Assembly (NCBI GenBank): GCA_021325025.1 | Contig: JAJPHZ010000018.1 | Location: 62,001 to 126,000 of the forward strand | Direction of reading: 5' to 3' | DNA: 64,000 nt | DNA from: Pseudomonadota bacterium | Lineage (GTDB): Bacteria; Desulfobacterota; Binatia; Binatales; Binataceae | Shown here: positions 39,857 to 49,072 of the stretch, one piece after another | Position numbering within the stretch: position 1 is the stretch's first letter | Layout of the letters: each line of letters starts with the position of its first letter | The notes under the pieces: model-generated | What the model was told of the DNA's origin: nothing | What the model saw: the letters and a program-made list of their open reading frames with translations, nothing else | Databases searched by the model: none | Position numbers and translations under genes: made by a program

Positions 39857-40183
39857 TCACGCCCGCCGGCGCACCATGAGCTTTTCCTCGCGATAGATGC
39901 GATACAGCTTCTTGCGATTCATCACGTGGCCTTCCCGCGCCAGTAGCCAGCCCAGACGCCGATAGCCGAAGCGGCGCCGCTCTGCCGCCAACTCGCGCAG
40001 TCGTTCCCGCACTGCCGAATCATCGGGCCGTCGCGGCCTGTAGTTCAGACTCCACCGATTGAGCCCCACCAGCCTGCATGCGCGCACCAGGCTCAGGCGA
40101 TACTGCTCGATGAGCTGGCGGCGGCCGCCCGTCGCGCCGCAGGCGTTAGGCGTTTTTTCCGAGCAGGTCCTTGAGCGCCGCAT
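39857..40183 (-). pseudogene. truncated IS3-family orfB (transposase) N-terminal part
   Basis: The translation contains LVRACRLVGLNRWSLNYRPR and LAAERRRFGYRRLGWLLARE followed by LYRIYREEKLMVRRR, the conserved start of IS3 orfB before the DDE core. It stops there; the catalytic rve domain is missing and ISNCY-like DNA follows. It overlaps orfA near an A6 run (complement of 40151-40156), where IS3 elements shift frame. Confidence 0.8.
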
Positions 40184-40412
40184 TGTCGAGCATGGCCTCG
40201 GCCAATAGCTCCTTCAGTCGCCGGTTCTCGTCCTCCAGCGACTTCAGCCGGCGCGCCTCCGACACATCAAGCCCGCCGTACTTAGCCTTCCATTTGTAGA
40301 AGGTCGCGTCCGAAATCCCGTGGCGCCGACAGACCTCCTGGGTCTTTGCTCCCGCCTCCTGCTCGCGCAGGATCCCGATGATTTGCTCCTCGCTGAACCG
40401 GCTGCCCTTCAT
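40146..40412 (-). CDS. IS3-family orfA (HTH transposase subunit)
   Basis: An 88-residue protein complete for IS3 orfA: a helix-turn-helix (SEEQIIGILREQEAG, EVCRRHGISDATFYKWKAKY), then GGLDVSEARRL and a leucine-zipper-like end (LEDENRRLKELLAEAMLDNA). Without a full orfB the element is not autonomous. It lies just downstream of the convergent end of the exported-protein gene at 40504. Confidence 0.88.
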   Translation of the reverse strand: MKGSRFSEEQIIGILREQEAGAKTQEVCRRHGISDATFYKWKAKYGGLDVSEARRLKSLEDENRRLKELLAEAMLDNAALKDLLGKNA

Positions 40413-40503
40413 TCGTCCGTCTCCTTTTCGTGACGGACTCTACCTCAAACCTGTCGGGCTGGCGGGAAATCGACCTTTAAGCGTCAAAGCCGTCAGCCTA
40501 CCC

Positions 40504-42087
40504 TTATTGCGCTACGAACGTTACAAGGCCGGCCTTGAGCACGTCCACGCTTGGGTCGACCACATGGGTGCCAGCCGTTCGCGGCGCCTTCAGGACCCCC
40601 TCAAGGTCCACGATTGCCAAGAAAGTGAAGGCGCCGTTGCCGATCACCCCCAAGGCCTTCTTGCTGTTGGGGCTGACGTAAGCCGTAATCGAATGCGGAT
40701 CGAACCCCGCCGACCACGGTAAGCCGTTCGGAGTATTGGGCAGCATGAAGGTCGCCCAATCGACCACCGCGGGCGTTCCGCTCCCCGAGGTGGAGGGGAG
40801 CTGAATGACCCCAACCCCGTTGCCACCAAACTCACCCGCGAGGACGCCTAAGTGCGTACCCGGCGCGACCGCGACGCCTGGTCCGGCCCCACCGATCACT
40901 GTGTGAAAGTCAGGGAAGTCCTGAAACTGGCCCGGCGCTGTCCAGGTATTCGGTGTTCCAGTGGTGAAATTTGCCTGGGTCAGATCGGTGATGAACAGGT
41001 AGCCCCTACCCTCAACCGGGGCAAGAGCGATTCCCGTCGTGCAGTCTTCCGCCGCAGAGTCAAGCAAAGCCTGGTCCGGAGGCAGGTCAACTGGCAGCGT
41101 TGGTTTGTTTTCAAAGACCGCGAACGGCGGCTTCGTCTGGGCAAGTTCATAGCTCCCTGCCTCATTCGGTGAGAGAATCAGATTACGGATTGGATCGACT
41201 GCGGTGTCTTCCGAGACGCCTGTTAGAGACACGATCGGTGCAGCGAAACTCTCGCTCGCAAGGTCCAGAAATTGATATCCCGCGCAAGCATCACTGAACG
41301 GAGCACCTGAGCAAGAGGGGGTCTTCTTCAGGCCAATCGTGATTTCTGCGGCGTTGGTCGTGGAGTCGACTACCACGCCGCAGTTCATGCAGGTCCCTCC
41401 GGAAAAGTTAAAGACCGCAGAGGCACCGCTGGTCAAAGTCTTGTTCAACGTCGTGCCGGTAATCAGGTAAACGTCGGTATTGTTGGCGACGCAGACGGTC
41501 TCCCCGGTTAGCGAATTACAGGAACAGGAGTTCGTGCCATGCGGCGTGGTGACCAGGGTCGGCGCGCCGCCAGTGCCGATTCCGGCGCTCGTTTCGACCG
41601 GTACGACGTGAAGGCCATTGCCAACCGTTCCCCACCATCCATCCGGAGAGTAGGCGGTCACGTCAGTGCCCTGAACCAGAATCCCGATCGAGCTGGACGG
41701 CAGGCACGCATTGGGCGCCAACGTGGGCGTTGCTGCGGGTGTTGCCGTTGCCGTGGCAGTGACCGTTGCGGTTGATGTCGGTATCGGACTGGCCGTGACA
41801 GTCGGCGTCACCGTGGGCGCCGGGGTTGGGGTCAGGGTCGGGCTCGGCGTAGGCACCCGGCTTGGGGTCGCTGTTTTGGTGGACGTTGGGCCCGGAGGCG
41901 AAGTCGAGGTTGGGATCGGGGTCGCGCTCGCGGTAGGCACAGGGGTTGGGGTTTGCGGCCCGTTGGGCAAAACAAACTGGGAATTATCGTGATCGCAACC
42001 GGGGACACCCGTTAGACCGACGATTAACATGACCAGGAATAACCATCCATGTCCACAATCTTTCGTACAGGATGTAGAATTTTGCAT
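40504..42087 (-). CDS. exported protein with Thr/Pro linker, unknown domain
   Basis: A 527-residue protein. The N-terminal hydrophobic segment ends in a possible lipobox ([11 protein letters not shown]). A linker of about 95 residues is almost entirely Thr/Pro/Ala/Ser. A roughly 400-residue beta-rich domain follows, with cysteine pairs ([34 protein letters not shown]), beginning [20 protein letters not shown]. The domain may form a propeller (recurring [22 protein letters not shown]); no named family is recognised. It lies downstream of and in the same direction as the giant BNR protein, 148 bases apart. Confidence 0.75.
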   Translation of the reverse strand: MQNSTSCTKDCGHGWLFLVMLIVGLTGVPGCDHDNSQFVLPNGPQTPTPVPTASATPIPTSTSPPGPTSTKTATPSRVPTPSPTLTPTPAPTVTPTVTASPIPTSTATVTATATATPAATPTLAPNACLPSSSIGILVQGTDVTAYSPDGWWGTVGNGLHVVPVETSAGIGTGGAPTLVTTPHGTNSCSCNSLTGETVCVANNTDVYLITGTTLNKTLTSGASAVFNFSGGTCMNCGVVVDSTTNAAEITIGLKKTPSCSGAPFSDACAGYQFLDLASESFAAPIVSLTGVSEDTAVDPIRNLILSPNEAGSYELAQTKPPFAVFENKPTLPVDLPPDQALLDSAAEDCTTGIALAPVEGRGYLFITDLTQANFTTGTPNTWTAPGQFQDFPDFHTVIGGAGPGVAVAPGTHLGVLAGEFGGNGVGVIQLPSTSGSGTPAVVDWATFMLPNTPNGLPWSAGFDPHSITAYVSPNSKKALGVIGNGAFTFLAIVDLEGVLKAPRTAGTHVVDPSVDVLKAGLVTFVAQ

Positions 42088-42235
42088 CGTTACCCCCGGG
42101 CTTGCGTTGCATCACCAGCACTGCGCCGGACAAGGCCGGGTCGTGGCGACATTGGGCGACAGGCTGGATTTGAAGTACGATTTGCAAAGTTTGACTTGTG
42201 TTAGTCTGATCGTCGCGGCGGTTGGTCCGAACCCT

Positions 42236-45200
42236 TCATTTCAGCGTGAAAGCGCCACCCGGGGCGTTGCCCGAACTGGTGAACGGGACGAACGGGGGAT
42301 TGAGCGCCTGCACATAGGACGGCCCGGCCACTGCTGAGGGCGGCACGGTGAAGGTGAAATTGTTCTCATTGATAAAGGCCAGCGGAATAATCGGCGTTCC
42401 ACCGGGCTTGACTCCGCCGAGGTTCACGACCTTTGCCCCCTGCTTGTTGAAAAAGTTGATTACCGTCAGGTTGGAAAAGCCCGTGCCGTTGACCGAGATC
42501 GTGCTTCCGGTCTGAATCACCGAAACCACGGAGATCTTCGCCCCGATCGGGACTGAAACCGCGTTGCTCTTCTTATCATAACCCTTGGCGGCGCCGGCGT
42601 TGCTGACCACGAAGGACCCTGGGCCGCTTGGCGGCGAGTTGGGCTGTCCCTTGGCTGCGAGTGAGAACTTCAGCAGCGTCGCGCTCAGTCCCGGGTTGCC
42701 GGGATTGATGAAAAACGGTCCCACTTTGCCCCCCGTGCAGGCGCAAAACAGATCCACCGCCACGCCGTTGGTGCTGTCGAACCCACTGCCACCGAGACTC
42801 ACAGTGCTGCCCTGCGCCACCACCGTCTCAACGTTATCGGTGGCAAAGTTGGGATCGCTGCTGGTCGCCGCCAGGCCAACGCCGTTGATGGCGCTTAGGC
42901 TGGGGATGCCAGAGCCGGGCGCAGCGGCAAGCAACGCGTTGGCCAAATTTGAGAAGACGAAACCCTGGTCGGTATTGACCACTTGCACGGCAACAAAGCC
43001 CTGTCCGAGCGGAGTTGTGGCCGGAACGTTGACCGTTAAAGCGGTGGAGGTCTTGGTGACCGGTGTAAATGGCCCGGCGTTGACTGAACCGGTAGAGGTC
43101 GCAATGAAAAAGTTGACCACGGATCCGGCGGTATAGCCAAACCCTTGAATCAGGAAACTGCCGCCAACCAGGATCGTCGATGGGATTTTTTCAATGAACG
43201 GCCCCACAAACGGTGTGGCTGTGGCCGCCGGGGTAGGCGTTTCCGACGGAGTCTCGCTCGGTGTCCCCGTCGGCGTACCTGTGGGCGTCCTGGTCGGCGT
43301 CTCGGTGACTGTCGCCGAGGATGTAGGAGTCGCCGTCGGAGTCCTAGTCGCGGTTCGGCTCGCCGTCGGCGTAGCCGTAGGGGTTGGGGTCCGAGTCGGA
43401 GTCTTGGTCGGTGTCGCGGTTGGACCGCCTTCGGCCAGGCGGAAGGCGCCCCGTCCATGAGTGCCAGCGAAAATCGTCCCGCCGGCGCTTTGCTCGATGT
43501 CAAAAACCGGAACCGCCGGGATCGCTCCCAGATTGAACGGCGACCACGTCCCACCGCCGTCAGCGGTGCGAAACACCCCGATATCTGTGCCGACGAGAAC
43601 AATGGAGCTCAGAAGGCCTTGGCTGTCCACCAATGCGCGCAGGACCGGCACGTCGGGCAGCGGAGATGGACCGCCGACGCCGTCGGCGCGGGTCCAATGC
43701 TTGCCGAAGTCGTTGGTACGGTAGACATGGCCGACGCCGGTTTTGGAAGTAAAGCCCGACAGCGTCAGATAGGCGGTGTTGGGATCGGTCGGGCTGATGG
43801 CGATGCCGGTGGCCTGGGTCTTCGACGAATCAAAGCCGAGGTTGAGCGTAACGTCGTTCCAATTGGCCAGGCGCGCGCCTGAAATCGGTGTTGGGGTTGC
43901 CGTCGGAGTTGCGCCGCCGGTAACTGTGGCATTTGGGGTAGGCGTTGGGGTTTGAGTCGGATGACTGGGGCAGCTTGGCTGGTCGGGACAGTCGGCCTCG
44001 GTAGTGTTGAAAAGTTCGAAGCCAACGGACTTGTTGGTCGCCTGGAAAAACTGGGTGGAAAGCGACCAGGCTTTGGTGTGATCGGCGGGCGCGATCTCCA
44101 GATCCTGCAGCGCGCAGCGCGGTGTTTTACAGTTTGCCGTCAGGATTTGTCCGGTCTGCGGCTGCCAGGTTTGCATCCCGTCGGTTGACACGAAGACCCG
44201 GTCGGTGCCGATAAAAACTCGCTGCACCACCGTGGGGTCAACCGCGAGGGGCGGGTAGAAGCTGCCGTCGGCGGACCCGACCTTCGTCAGCAGGGTTTTC
44301 AGGTTGCCCGACACGTTGGCCCAGGTGACTCCGCCGTCGGTGGAACGGGCGATTGGCGGACTTCCGGCGCCGGCGTAGGTGTGATAGGCGAATGCCGGCA
44401 TAATCTGATCGAAGAGAACAAACCCCCCGTCGCCCGCATCGACGAAATTCCATCCCTGGGTCCCGGTAAATAGTTCCGTGCCGTTGTCCTGAAACCCGGC
44501 CAGCAACTTGTTCGAGTCAAACGGATGCGGACCGACGGCCTGGATCTGGCTGGCACTGACGTCTTTATTGAGCGCGGTGAAGTTGCCTGCGTCCAGCCTG
44601 TACAGACCGCCGTCATTGCCCACGTAAAGCTTGCCCGATGCGAGGTCGAGTGCGTGCTGGTCGGCATGCGTTCCGCCCGTGTAGGCCAGAAAATTCCAGC
44701 TCGATCCCGAACTCGGCGATTCGTAGATTCCGACTCCGCCAAAGAACACGTCTCCGGGAACGGTCGGTGAAGCGAGCAGTGCCTGATCGTAGAACGATTG
44801 CGAGTAGTTGCCCGGATTGGTGCCGTCGAGGGTGACGGTGAGGCCGCCAGCGCTCAACGGGACTTGCGGCACACTTTGAACGGCCCACGTCTGGCCGCCG
44901 TCAGTCGATTTGTAAAATCCTAGGTAATGCGAAAAGTCCGGAGCGCCAATCATGACATAGACCGCACCGCAGACCCACTTGGGCAAAACTCCTCCGTCGG
45001 TTCGCACCGGGCAGTTGGTTGCGCCGATACCCTCTGGGGGCCCGATCGCCACTGTGGTGCGTCCGATCTGACCAATGGCGGTGGGGAAACCTCCGGGACC
45101 GGCCGGGTTGGGGAATACCATCGGGGTGAAGCCGAACAAGCCCTGAGCGTGGCTCGCATGAACGTCGACGGTGTGCTCAACAATGTAGATGTTTTTGGTG

Positions 45201-46273
45201 TTGAAGGGATCGACCGCCACGTCGGTTACGTCGCAATTCCCAGAAATCCCGGTGGCGAGAGTCTGAAAGCAGCCGGTAGAGCAATCCCCTCCCGGCTTGC
45301 CGTTCGGCGAACAGAGCAGCTCGGTATTCCAGGTCGCGCCGCCGTTGTCGGTGGACCAGATGCCGGCATTTTTTACCTTGGCTACCGGGTAAAACGCGGC
45401 GCCGCGGTCGGACGAGACTCCACTGGAGTTCTGCACGGCCGCAAAGATGATCGGAGGATTTACCGGGACGGAGGGCAAATCGGGATCGGGGTTGTTCTTG
45501 GTGACCAACGCGAGCCGTCCCACAGTCAGCGTGCTGAATAGGGAAGCGCCAAGTTGGGTCCAACTCGTCCCCAAGTCGGTCGATTTGAAGATCCCCTGAC
45601 CGTAGTAGCTCTCGAAGGAGAAATTGCCCTCGCCGGTTCCGACGTAAACTGTCGGCGGGTTGGAGTTGTCAGCGTCGATCGCTATCGAACCGACCGCTTG
45701 CGTTGGCTGGTCTTGGAAGACCGAAACGAAGGAGACGCCGGCGTCGGTACTTCTCCACACCCCGCCATTGGCGGCACCCACGAAGACCAGGTTGCCATCC
45801 TTGGGATTAGCCGCGATGGCGGTTATCCGTCCGGTCACGCCGGAAATTGCCGGAGGGATGACGATACCGCCGAAGTTGGCCGCCTCGTTCAGGATGGGTT
45901 TTGGACCGATGAATTCCCACACCGGAGAGCCGGAGCCAGCCGAGCGCTTGATACCGGAGGCCGCCGCGGCGCGCTGACGGCGCTCCATCGCATGCATCGT
46001 ATTGATGGCGTCCCCGCGGGCACGCTGGGGAACACCGAACCCAAGTCCCAGCCTGCTGGCCAAATAAAGAGCGCGCTCACGGAGTTCTTCGACACCTTCG
46101 CCGCGCTCCCGCACGGTTTGCCGCTCCGCGCCAGGAACCGGCCGCCGACTTTGCGGCGGCTCGGCGCGCAACGCCCGTGCAGCCGCTCCCAGCAACAAGA
46201 CTTCGCCCGCCACCAGCAGAAAAATGCCGAGGTGTCGACCCAATCCCTGTCGTTTCCACCTGCGCTGCCGCAT
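42236..46273 (-). CDS. giant exported BNR/sialidase-like propeller protein, paralogue of 26125-30003
   Basis: A 1,345-residue protein. The signal or anchor is LGIFLLVAGEVLLLGAAARA. The BNR/Asp-box propeller follows (STDAGVSF, STDLGTSWTQL, STDNGGATWN, STDGGQTWA, STDGGVTWA, TADGGGTWS). A Thr/Pro linker and three IPT-like domains correspond one-to-one with the other giant (SINGVGLAATSSDPNFATDN; SVIQTGSTISVNGTGFSN). It ends at GGAFTLK, lacking the repeat tail of the paralogue, and has an extra Thr/Pro insertion inside the propeller (about 43900-43980). The copies are diverged, so the duplication is old or was acquired separately. Confidence 0.85.
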   Translation of the reverse strand: MRQRRWKRQGLGRHLGIFLLVAGEVLLLGAAARALRAEPPQSRRPVPGAERQTVRERGEGVEELRERALYLASRLGLGFGVPQRARGDAINTMHAMERRQRAAAASGIKRSAGSGSPVWEFIGPKPILNEAANFGGIVIPPAISGVTGRITAIAANPKDGNLVFVGAANGGVWRSTDAGVSFVSVFQDQPTQAVGSIAIDADNSNPPTVYVGTGEGNFSFESYYGQGIFKSTDLGTSWTQLGASLFSTLTVGRLALVTKNNPDPDLPSVPVNPPIIFAAVQNSSGVSSDRGAAFYPVAKVKNAGIWSTDNGGATWNTELLCSPNGKPGGDCSTGCFQTLATGISGNCDVTDVAVDPFNTKNIYIVEHTVDVHASHAQGLFGFTPMVFPNPAGPGGFPTAIGQIGRTTVAIGPPEGIGATNCPVRTDGGVLPKWVCGAVYVMIGAPDFSHYLGFYKSTDGGQTWAVQSVPQVPLSAGGLTVTLDGTNPGNYSQSFYDQALLASPTVPGDVFFGGVGIYESPSSGSSWNFLAYTGGTHADQHALDLASGKLYVGNDGGLYRLDAGNFTALNKDVSASQIQAVGPHPFDSNKLLAGFQDNGTELFTGTQGWNFVDAGDGGFVLFDQIMPAFAYHTYAGAGSPPIARSTDGGVTWANVSGNLKTLLTKVGSADGSFYPPLAVDPTVVQRVFIGTDRVFVSTDGMQTWQPQTGQILTANCKTPRCALQDLEIAPADHTKAWSLSTQFFQATNKSVGFELFNTTEADCPDQPSCPSHPTQTPTPTPNATVTGGATPTATPTPISGARLANWNDVTLNLGFDSSKTQATGIAISPTDPNTAYLTLSGFTSKTGVGHVYRTNDFGKHWTRADGVGGPSPLPDVPVLRALVDSQGLLSSIVLVGTDIGVFRTADGGGTWSPFNLGAIPAVPVFDIEQSAGGTIFAGTHGRGAFRLAEGGPTATPTKTPTRTPTPTATPTASRTATRTPTATPTSSATVTETPTRTPTGTPTGTPSETPSETPTPAATATPFVGPFIEKIPSTILVGGSFLIQGFGYTAGSVVNFFIATSTGSVNAGPFTPVTKTSTALTVNVPATTPLGQGFVAVQVVNTDQGFVFSNLANALLAAAPGSGIPSLSAINGVGLAATSSDPNFATDNVETVVAQGSTVSLGGSGFDSTNGVAVDLFCACTGGKVGPFFINPGNPGLSATLLKFSLAAKGQPNSPPSGPGSFVVSNAGAAKGYDKKSNAVSVPIGAKISVVSVIQTGSTISVNGTGFSNLTVINFFNKQGAKVVNLGGVKPGGTPIIPLAFINENNFTFTVPPSAVAGPSYVQALNPPFVPFTSSGNAPGGAFTLK

Positions 46274-46607
46274 GCTGGCACTCGATGCTTAAAATAGATT
46301 CACACTTATTTTCAATTATTTCCTTAAAAATGCAATGAATTAATAGATCCAAGAATACGATTTGTCGAGGTGAACCGATTGGAGCTTAATTTTAGAGTGA
46401 TAACTTTATCCACGTATCATCTTTTGGACAGCTTCACACAATAGGAGACTTTCGGTGAAGTCCAAAAGGTTCTTCTCCTGGATATCTTCAATGTTTATGA
46501 CAAGTTCGCCGAGTCTTCTGGCGCTCATGCGAAACTTTGGCTAACCTGCATCGGCGCGCCCGATCAACAGGTCAGAGTACATCAAGGATTGCAGCAGGAG
46601 GGTTGCG
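46274..46607. other. AT-rich intergenic region with a possible 40-residue ORF
   Basis: This divergent spacer is lower in GC than its surroundings. A reverse-strand frame from 46528 to 46406 would encode 40 residues (MSARRLGELVINIEDIQEKN at its start) with protein-like composition but a weak ribosome site. CAGGAGG at about 46594 serves the downstream esterase. Promoters of both flanking genes must lie here. Confidence 0.35.
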
Positions 46608-47495
46608 ATGGCGAGTCCGCAGTTGCAGATGGCGATCGACGCGATGAAGGCGATGGCCGGCAAGGTCGGCGCATCGGTGGCCGAGATGCGCGCAGCGATG
46701 GAGGAAATGGCACCGCCGCCGCAAGCTGACATCCAGTGCGAAGCGCTCAGCGCCAACGGCGTCGCGGCGGAATGGATCACTGCGCCGGGCGCCGCCGTCG
46801 ACCGCGCCGTACTCTACCTCCATGGCGGCGGCTACGTCATGGGGTCAGTCAAGACGCATCGCGACCTGATGGGCCGCATCTCGCGCGCCGCCCAAGCGCG
46901 GGTGCTGGGACTGGACTATCGCCTCGCACCCGAGCATCCCTTTCCGGCCGCTGTCGACGACGCCGTAGCGGGCTATCGATTTCTGCTCGCCCAGGGCTTA
47001 CGCCCCACGCGCATCGCGATCGCAGGCGATTCGGCCGGTGGCGGTTTGACGCTTGCCACGCTGGTCGCGACGCGCGACGCCGGCCTGAAGCTGCCGGGCG
47101 CGGCGGTGTGCCTGTCGCCGTGGGTTGACCTGGAAGGCACCGGCGAGTCGATGAAGACGCGCATCGACGTCGATCCGATCGCCTCCAAGGAGGGCACCCA
47201 CATGCTGGCGCAGGCGTATCTGGCCGGCAAGAGTCTGCGCACGCCGCTGGCGGCGCCGCTGCACGCCGATCTGACAGGGCTGCCGCCGCTCTTCATCCAA
47301 GTCGGCGATCACGAAGTCCTGCTCGACGACTCGACCCGCATCGCGGAGCGAGCGCGCGCGGCAGGAGTTAAAGTAACGCTTGAGATTTGGCCCGAGATGG
47401 TGCACGTCTGGCAACTCTTCGCCAGCTTCCTGCCCGAAGGCCAGCAGGCGGTCGAGGCAATCGGCCAGTTCATCCGCGAGCACACCCCCACCTGA
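46608..47495 (+). CDS. alpha/beta hydrolase, HSL-family esterase (copy 1)
   Basis: A 295-residue hormone-sensitive-lipase-type esterase. The oxyanion HGGGY motif (LYLHGGGYVMGS), the nucleophile elbow GDSAGG, the acid in QVGDHEVLLDD and the His in MVHVWQLFA are all present. Substrates are probably short acyl esters. It is cytoplasmic, with no signal. AGGAGG precedes the ATG. A close tandem copy begins 71 bases after its stop. Confidence 0.92.
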   Translation: MASPQLQMAIDAMKAMAGKVGASVAEMRAAMEEMAPPPQADIQCEALSANGVAAEWITAPGAAVDRAVLYLHGGGYVMGSVKTHRDLMGRISRAAQARVLGLDYRLAPEHPFPAAVDDAVAGYRFLLAQGLRPTRIAIAGDSAGGGLTLATLVATRDAGLKLPGAAVCLSPWVDLEGTGESMKTRIDVDPIASKEGTHMLAQAYLAGKSLRTPLAAPLHADLTGLPPLFIQVGDHEVLLDDSTRIAERARAAGVKVTLEIWPEMVHVWQLFASFLPEGQQAVEAIGQFIREHTPT

Positions 47496-47566
47496 CCGTC
47501 GGCTTCTTCCCGACGCGAGGAAGGGGAGTGGAGGCGGTTGGCACAACCGACGTAGGGAGGCTTTTG

Positions 47567-48451
47567 ATGGCAAGTCCGCAGTTGCAGATGGCGATCGACG
47601 CCATGAAGTCCTTGATGAAGACGCCGCCGCCCACGCTGGCCGAGATGCGCGCGGCCTTTGAGCGCAACGCGATGCCGGCGCAGCCCGACCTCAGCAGCGA
47701 GCGCGTCGATGCCAACGGCGTGGACGCCGAATGGGTCGCGGCGCCGGGTGCGGTGGACCGCGTCGTGATGTACCTGCACGGCGGCGGCTATATCCTGGGC
47801 TCGGTCAGTACCCATCGCGACCTGATCGGGCGCCTGTCGCGCGCCGCCCAGGCGCGCGTGCTGGCGCTCAATTACCGGCTCGCCCCCGAGTATCCGTTTC
47901 CCGCCGCGGTCGATGACGCTGTGGCCGGCTACCGCTGGCTGTTGGACCGCAAAATCAGCCCCGCGCGCATCGCGCTTGCGGGCGATTCGGCGGGCGGCGG
48001 TCTGACCATCGCCGCGCTGGTCGCGATCCGCGACGCGGGTCTGCCGCTACCCGCGGCCGGCGTGTGCCTCTCGCCATGGGTAGACATGGAGATGAAGGGC
48101 GAGTCGATGACCACCCGCGCCCATGCGGATCCGGTCGTGCAGCGCCAGGGGCTGATAGGGATGGCGCAGGCCTACCTGAGCGGCAAGGACCCCCGGACAG
48201 CGCTGGCGTCGCCGCTTTACGCCGACCTCACGGGCCTGCCGCCGATGCTGATCCAGGTCGGCGACGCCGAAACTCTGCTCGACGACTCGGTCCGCATCGC
48301 AGACAAGGCGCGTGCCGCTAAAGTTCAGATAAAACTTGAGGTCTGGCCGGAGATGATTCATGTCTGGCAACTGTTCGCCGCCTTTCTGCCCGAGGGTCAG
48401 CAGGCGATCGACGGCATTGGCCAGTTCTTGCGCGAGCGCATCGCGAGCTGA
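47567..48451 (+). CDS. alpha/beta hydrolase, HSL-family esterase (copy 2)
   Basis: A 294-residue protein sharing start (MASPQLQMAIDAMK), motifs (YLHGGGYILGS, GDSAGGG, VGDAETLLDD, MIHVWQLFA) and length with the upstream copy, so a tandem duplication. ATG 47567 with AGGGAGG upstream is chosen over a longer frame running back into copy 1. Differences cluster in the N-terminal lid region, consistent with altered substrate preference (inferred). Confidence 0.92.
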   Translation: MASPQLQMAIDAMKSLMKTPPPTLAEMRAAFERNAMPAQPDLSSERVDANGVDAEWVAAPGAVDRVVMYLHGGGYILGSVSTHRDLIGRLSRAAQARVLALNYRLAPEYPFPAAVDDAVAGYRWLLDRKISPARIALAGDSAGGGLTIAALVAIRDAGLPLPAAGVCLSPWVDMEMKGESMTTRAHADPVVQRQGLIGMAQAYLSGKDPRTALASPLYADLTGLPPMLIQVGDAETLLDDSVRIADKARAAKVQIKLEVWPEMIHVWQLFAAFLPEGQQAIDGIGQFLRERIAS

Positions 48452-48575
48452 CCGCCGACCGCCGGGAGCGGAAAGGGTCGAGAACTTGAGCGATGACGCT
48501 CTGCCATCCGGTCCGGACCTTTGAGGTCCGTTCAGAAATGTTGAAACTTCGACCAAAGGCTGTAGTGCTTGCACG

Positions 48576-48833
48576 ATGAAAATCGCGCTACTCGCGCTTG
48601 CATCGCTGTGCGCCCTGTACGCGGCCGACACGCTGCTCGTGTATCTGGCGCATCAGCCCTACGGCGAGGCGCAAATCCGCCGCTATTATGCGATGCCGCT
48701 TAAAGGCGGCAAGACCGAATTCGGCGCCGCCGGCACCCAAAACCAGACCTGCGTCCAGGCACTGTTTCCGCACGCAGGCTTCGCCCCATGCTGGTACGCC
48801 GGCCGCCACCGCGAAAAATGGATAACGCAGTGA
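48576..48833 (+). CDS. small exported protein
   Basis: An 85-residue product with an N-terminal hydrophobic helix (IALLALASLCALYAADTLLV) and a short polar tail with two cysteines (QTCVQALFPHAGFAPCWYAG) that could form a disulfide. It may be periplasmic or anchored. No family is recognised. The start ATG lacks a strong ribosome site. It lies after the tandem esterases; a link is unproven. Confidence 0.55.
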   Translation: MKIALLALASLCALYAADTLLVYLAHQPYGEAQIRRYYAMPLKGGKTEFGAAGTQNQTCVQALFPHAGFAPCWYAGRHREKWITQ

Positions 48834-49072
48834 CCGCAAGCGGGCAGCATCCACGCACGCTCGCGTCCTGACAGCAGGGGGTTGATAGAAGGAGCGTACC
48901 TGTCCGCAGCCTATCGGCGGTCGACCGCTGTCCAGCTCGAGCATCACCTGGCGGCGGGCGGTTTAACTTCGCATAAGAAATATTATGTCAACATACATCA
49001 CATTCAGGCTAAGGTGCCGCGTGAAAGACGCGTTCTTCAGAGGCCAACCGAGCGGCGCTCGGTTGCGGACCC

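Larger units (their letters stand above)
39857..40440 (-). mobile_element. degraded IS3-family insertion sequence
   Basis: orfA is intact and orfB is truncated after about 100 codons. I could not identify both terminal inverted repeats, so the limits are approximate. The right boundary probably lies between 40413 and 40500. Confidence 0.6.

Noticed and set aside
43190-43440. CRISPR or intergenic tandem array
   Set aside because: It encodes the Thr/Pro linker of the second giant BNR protein in frame.
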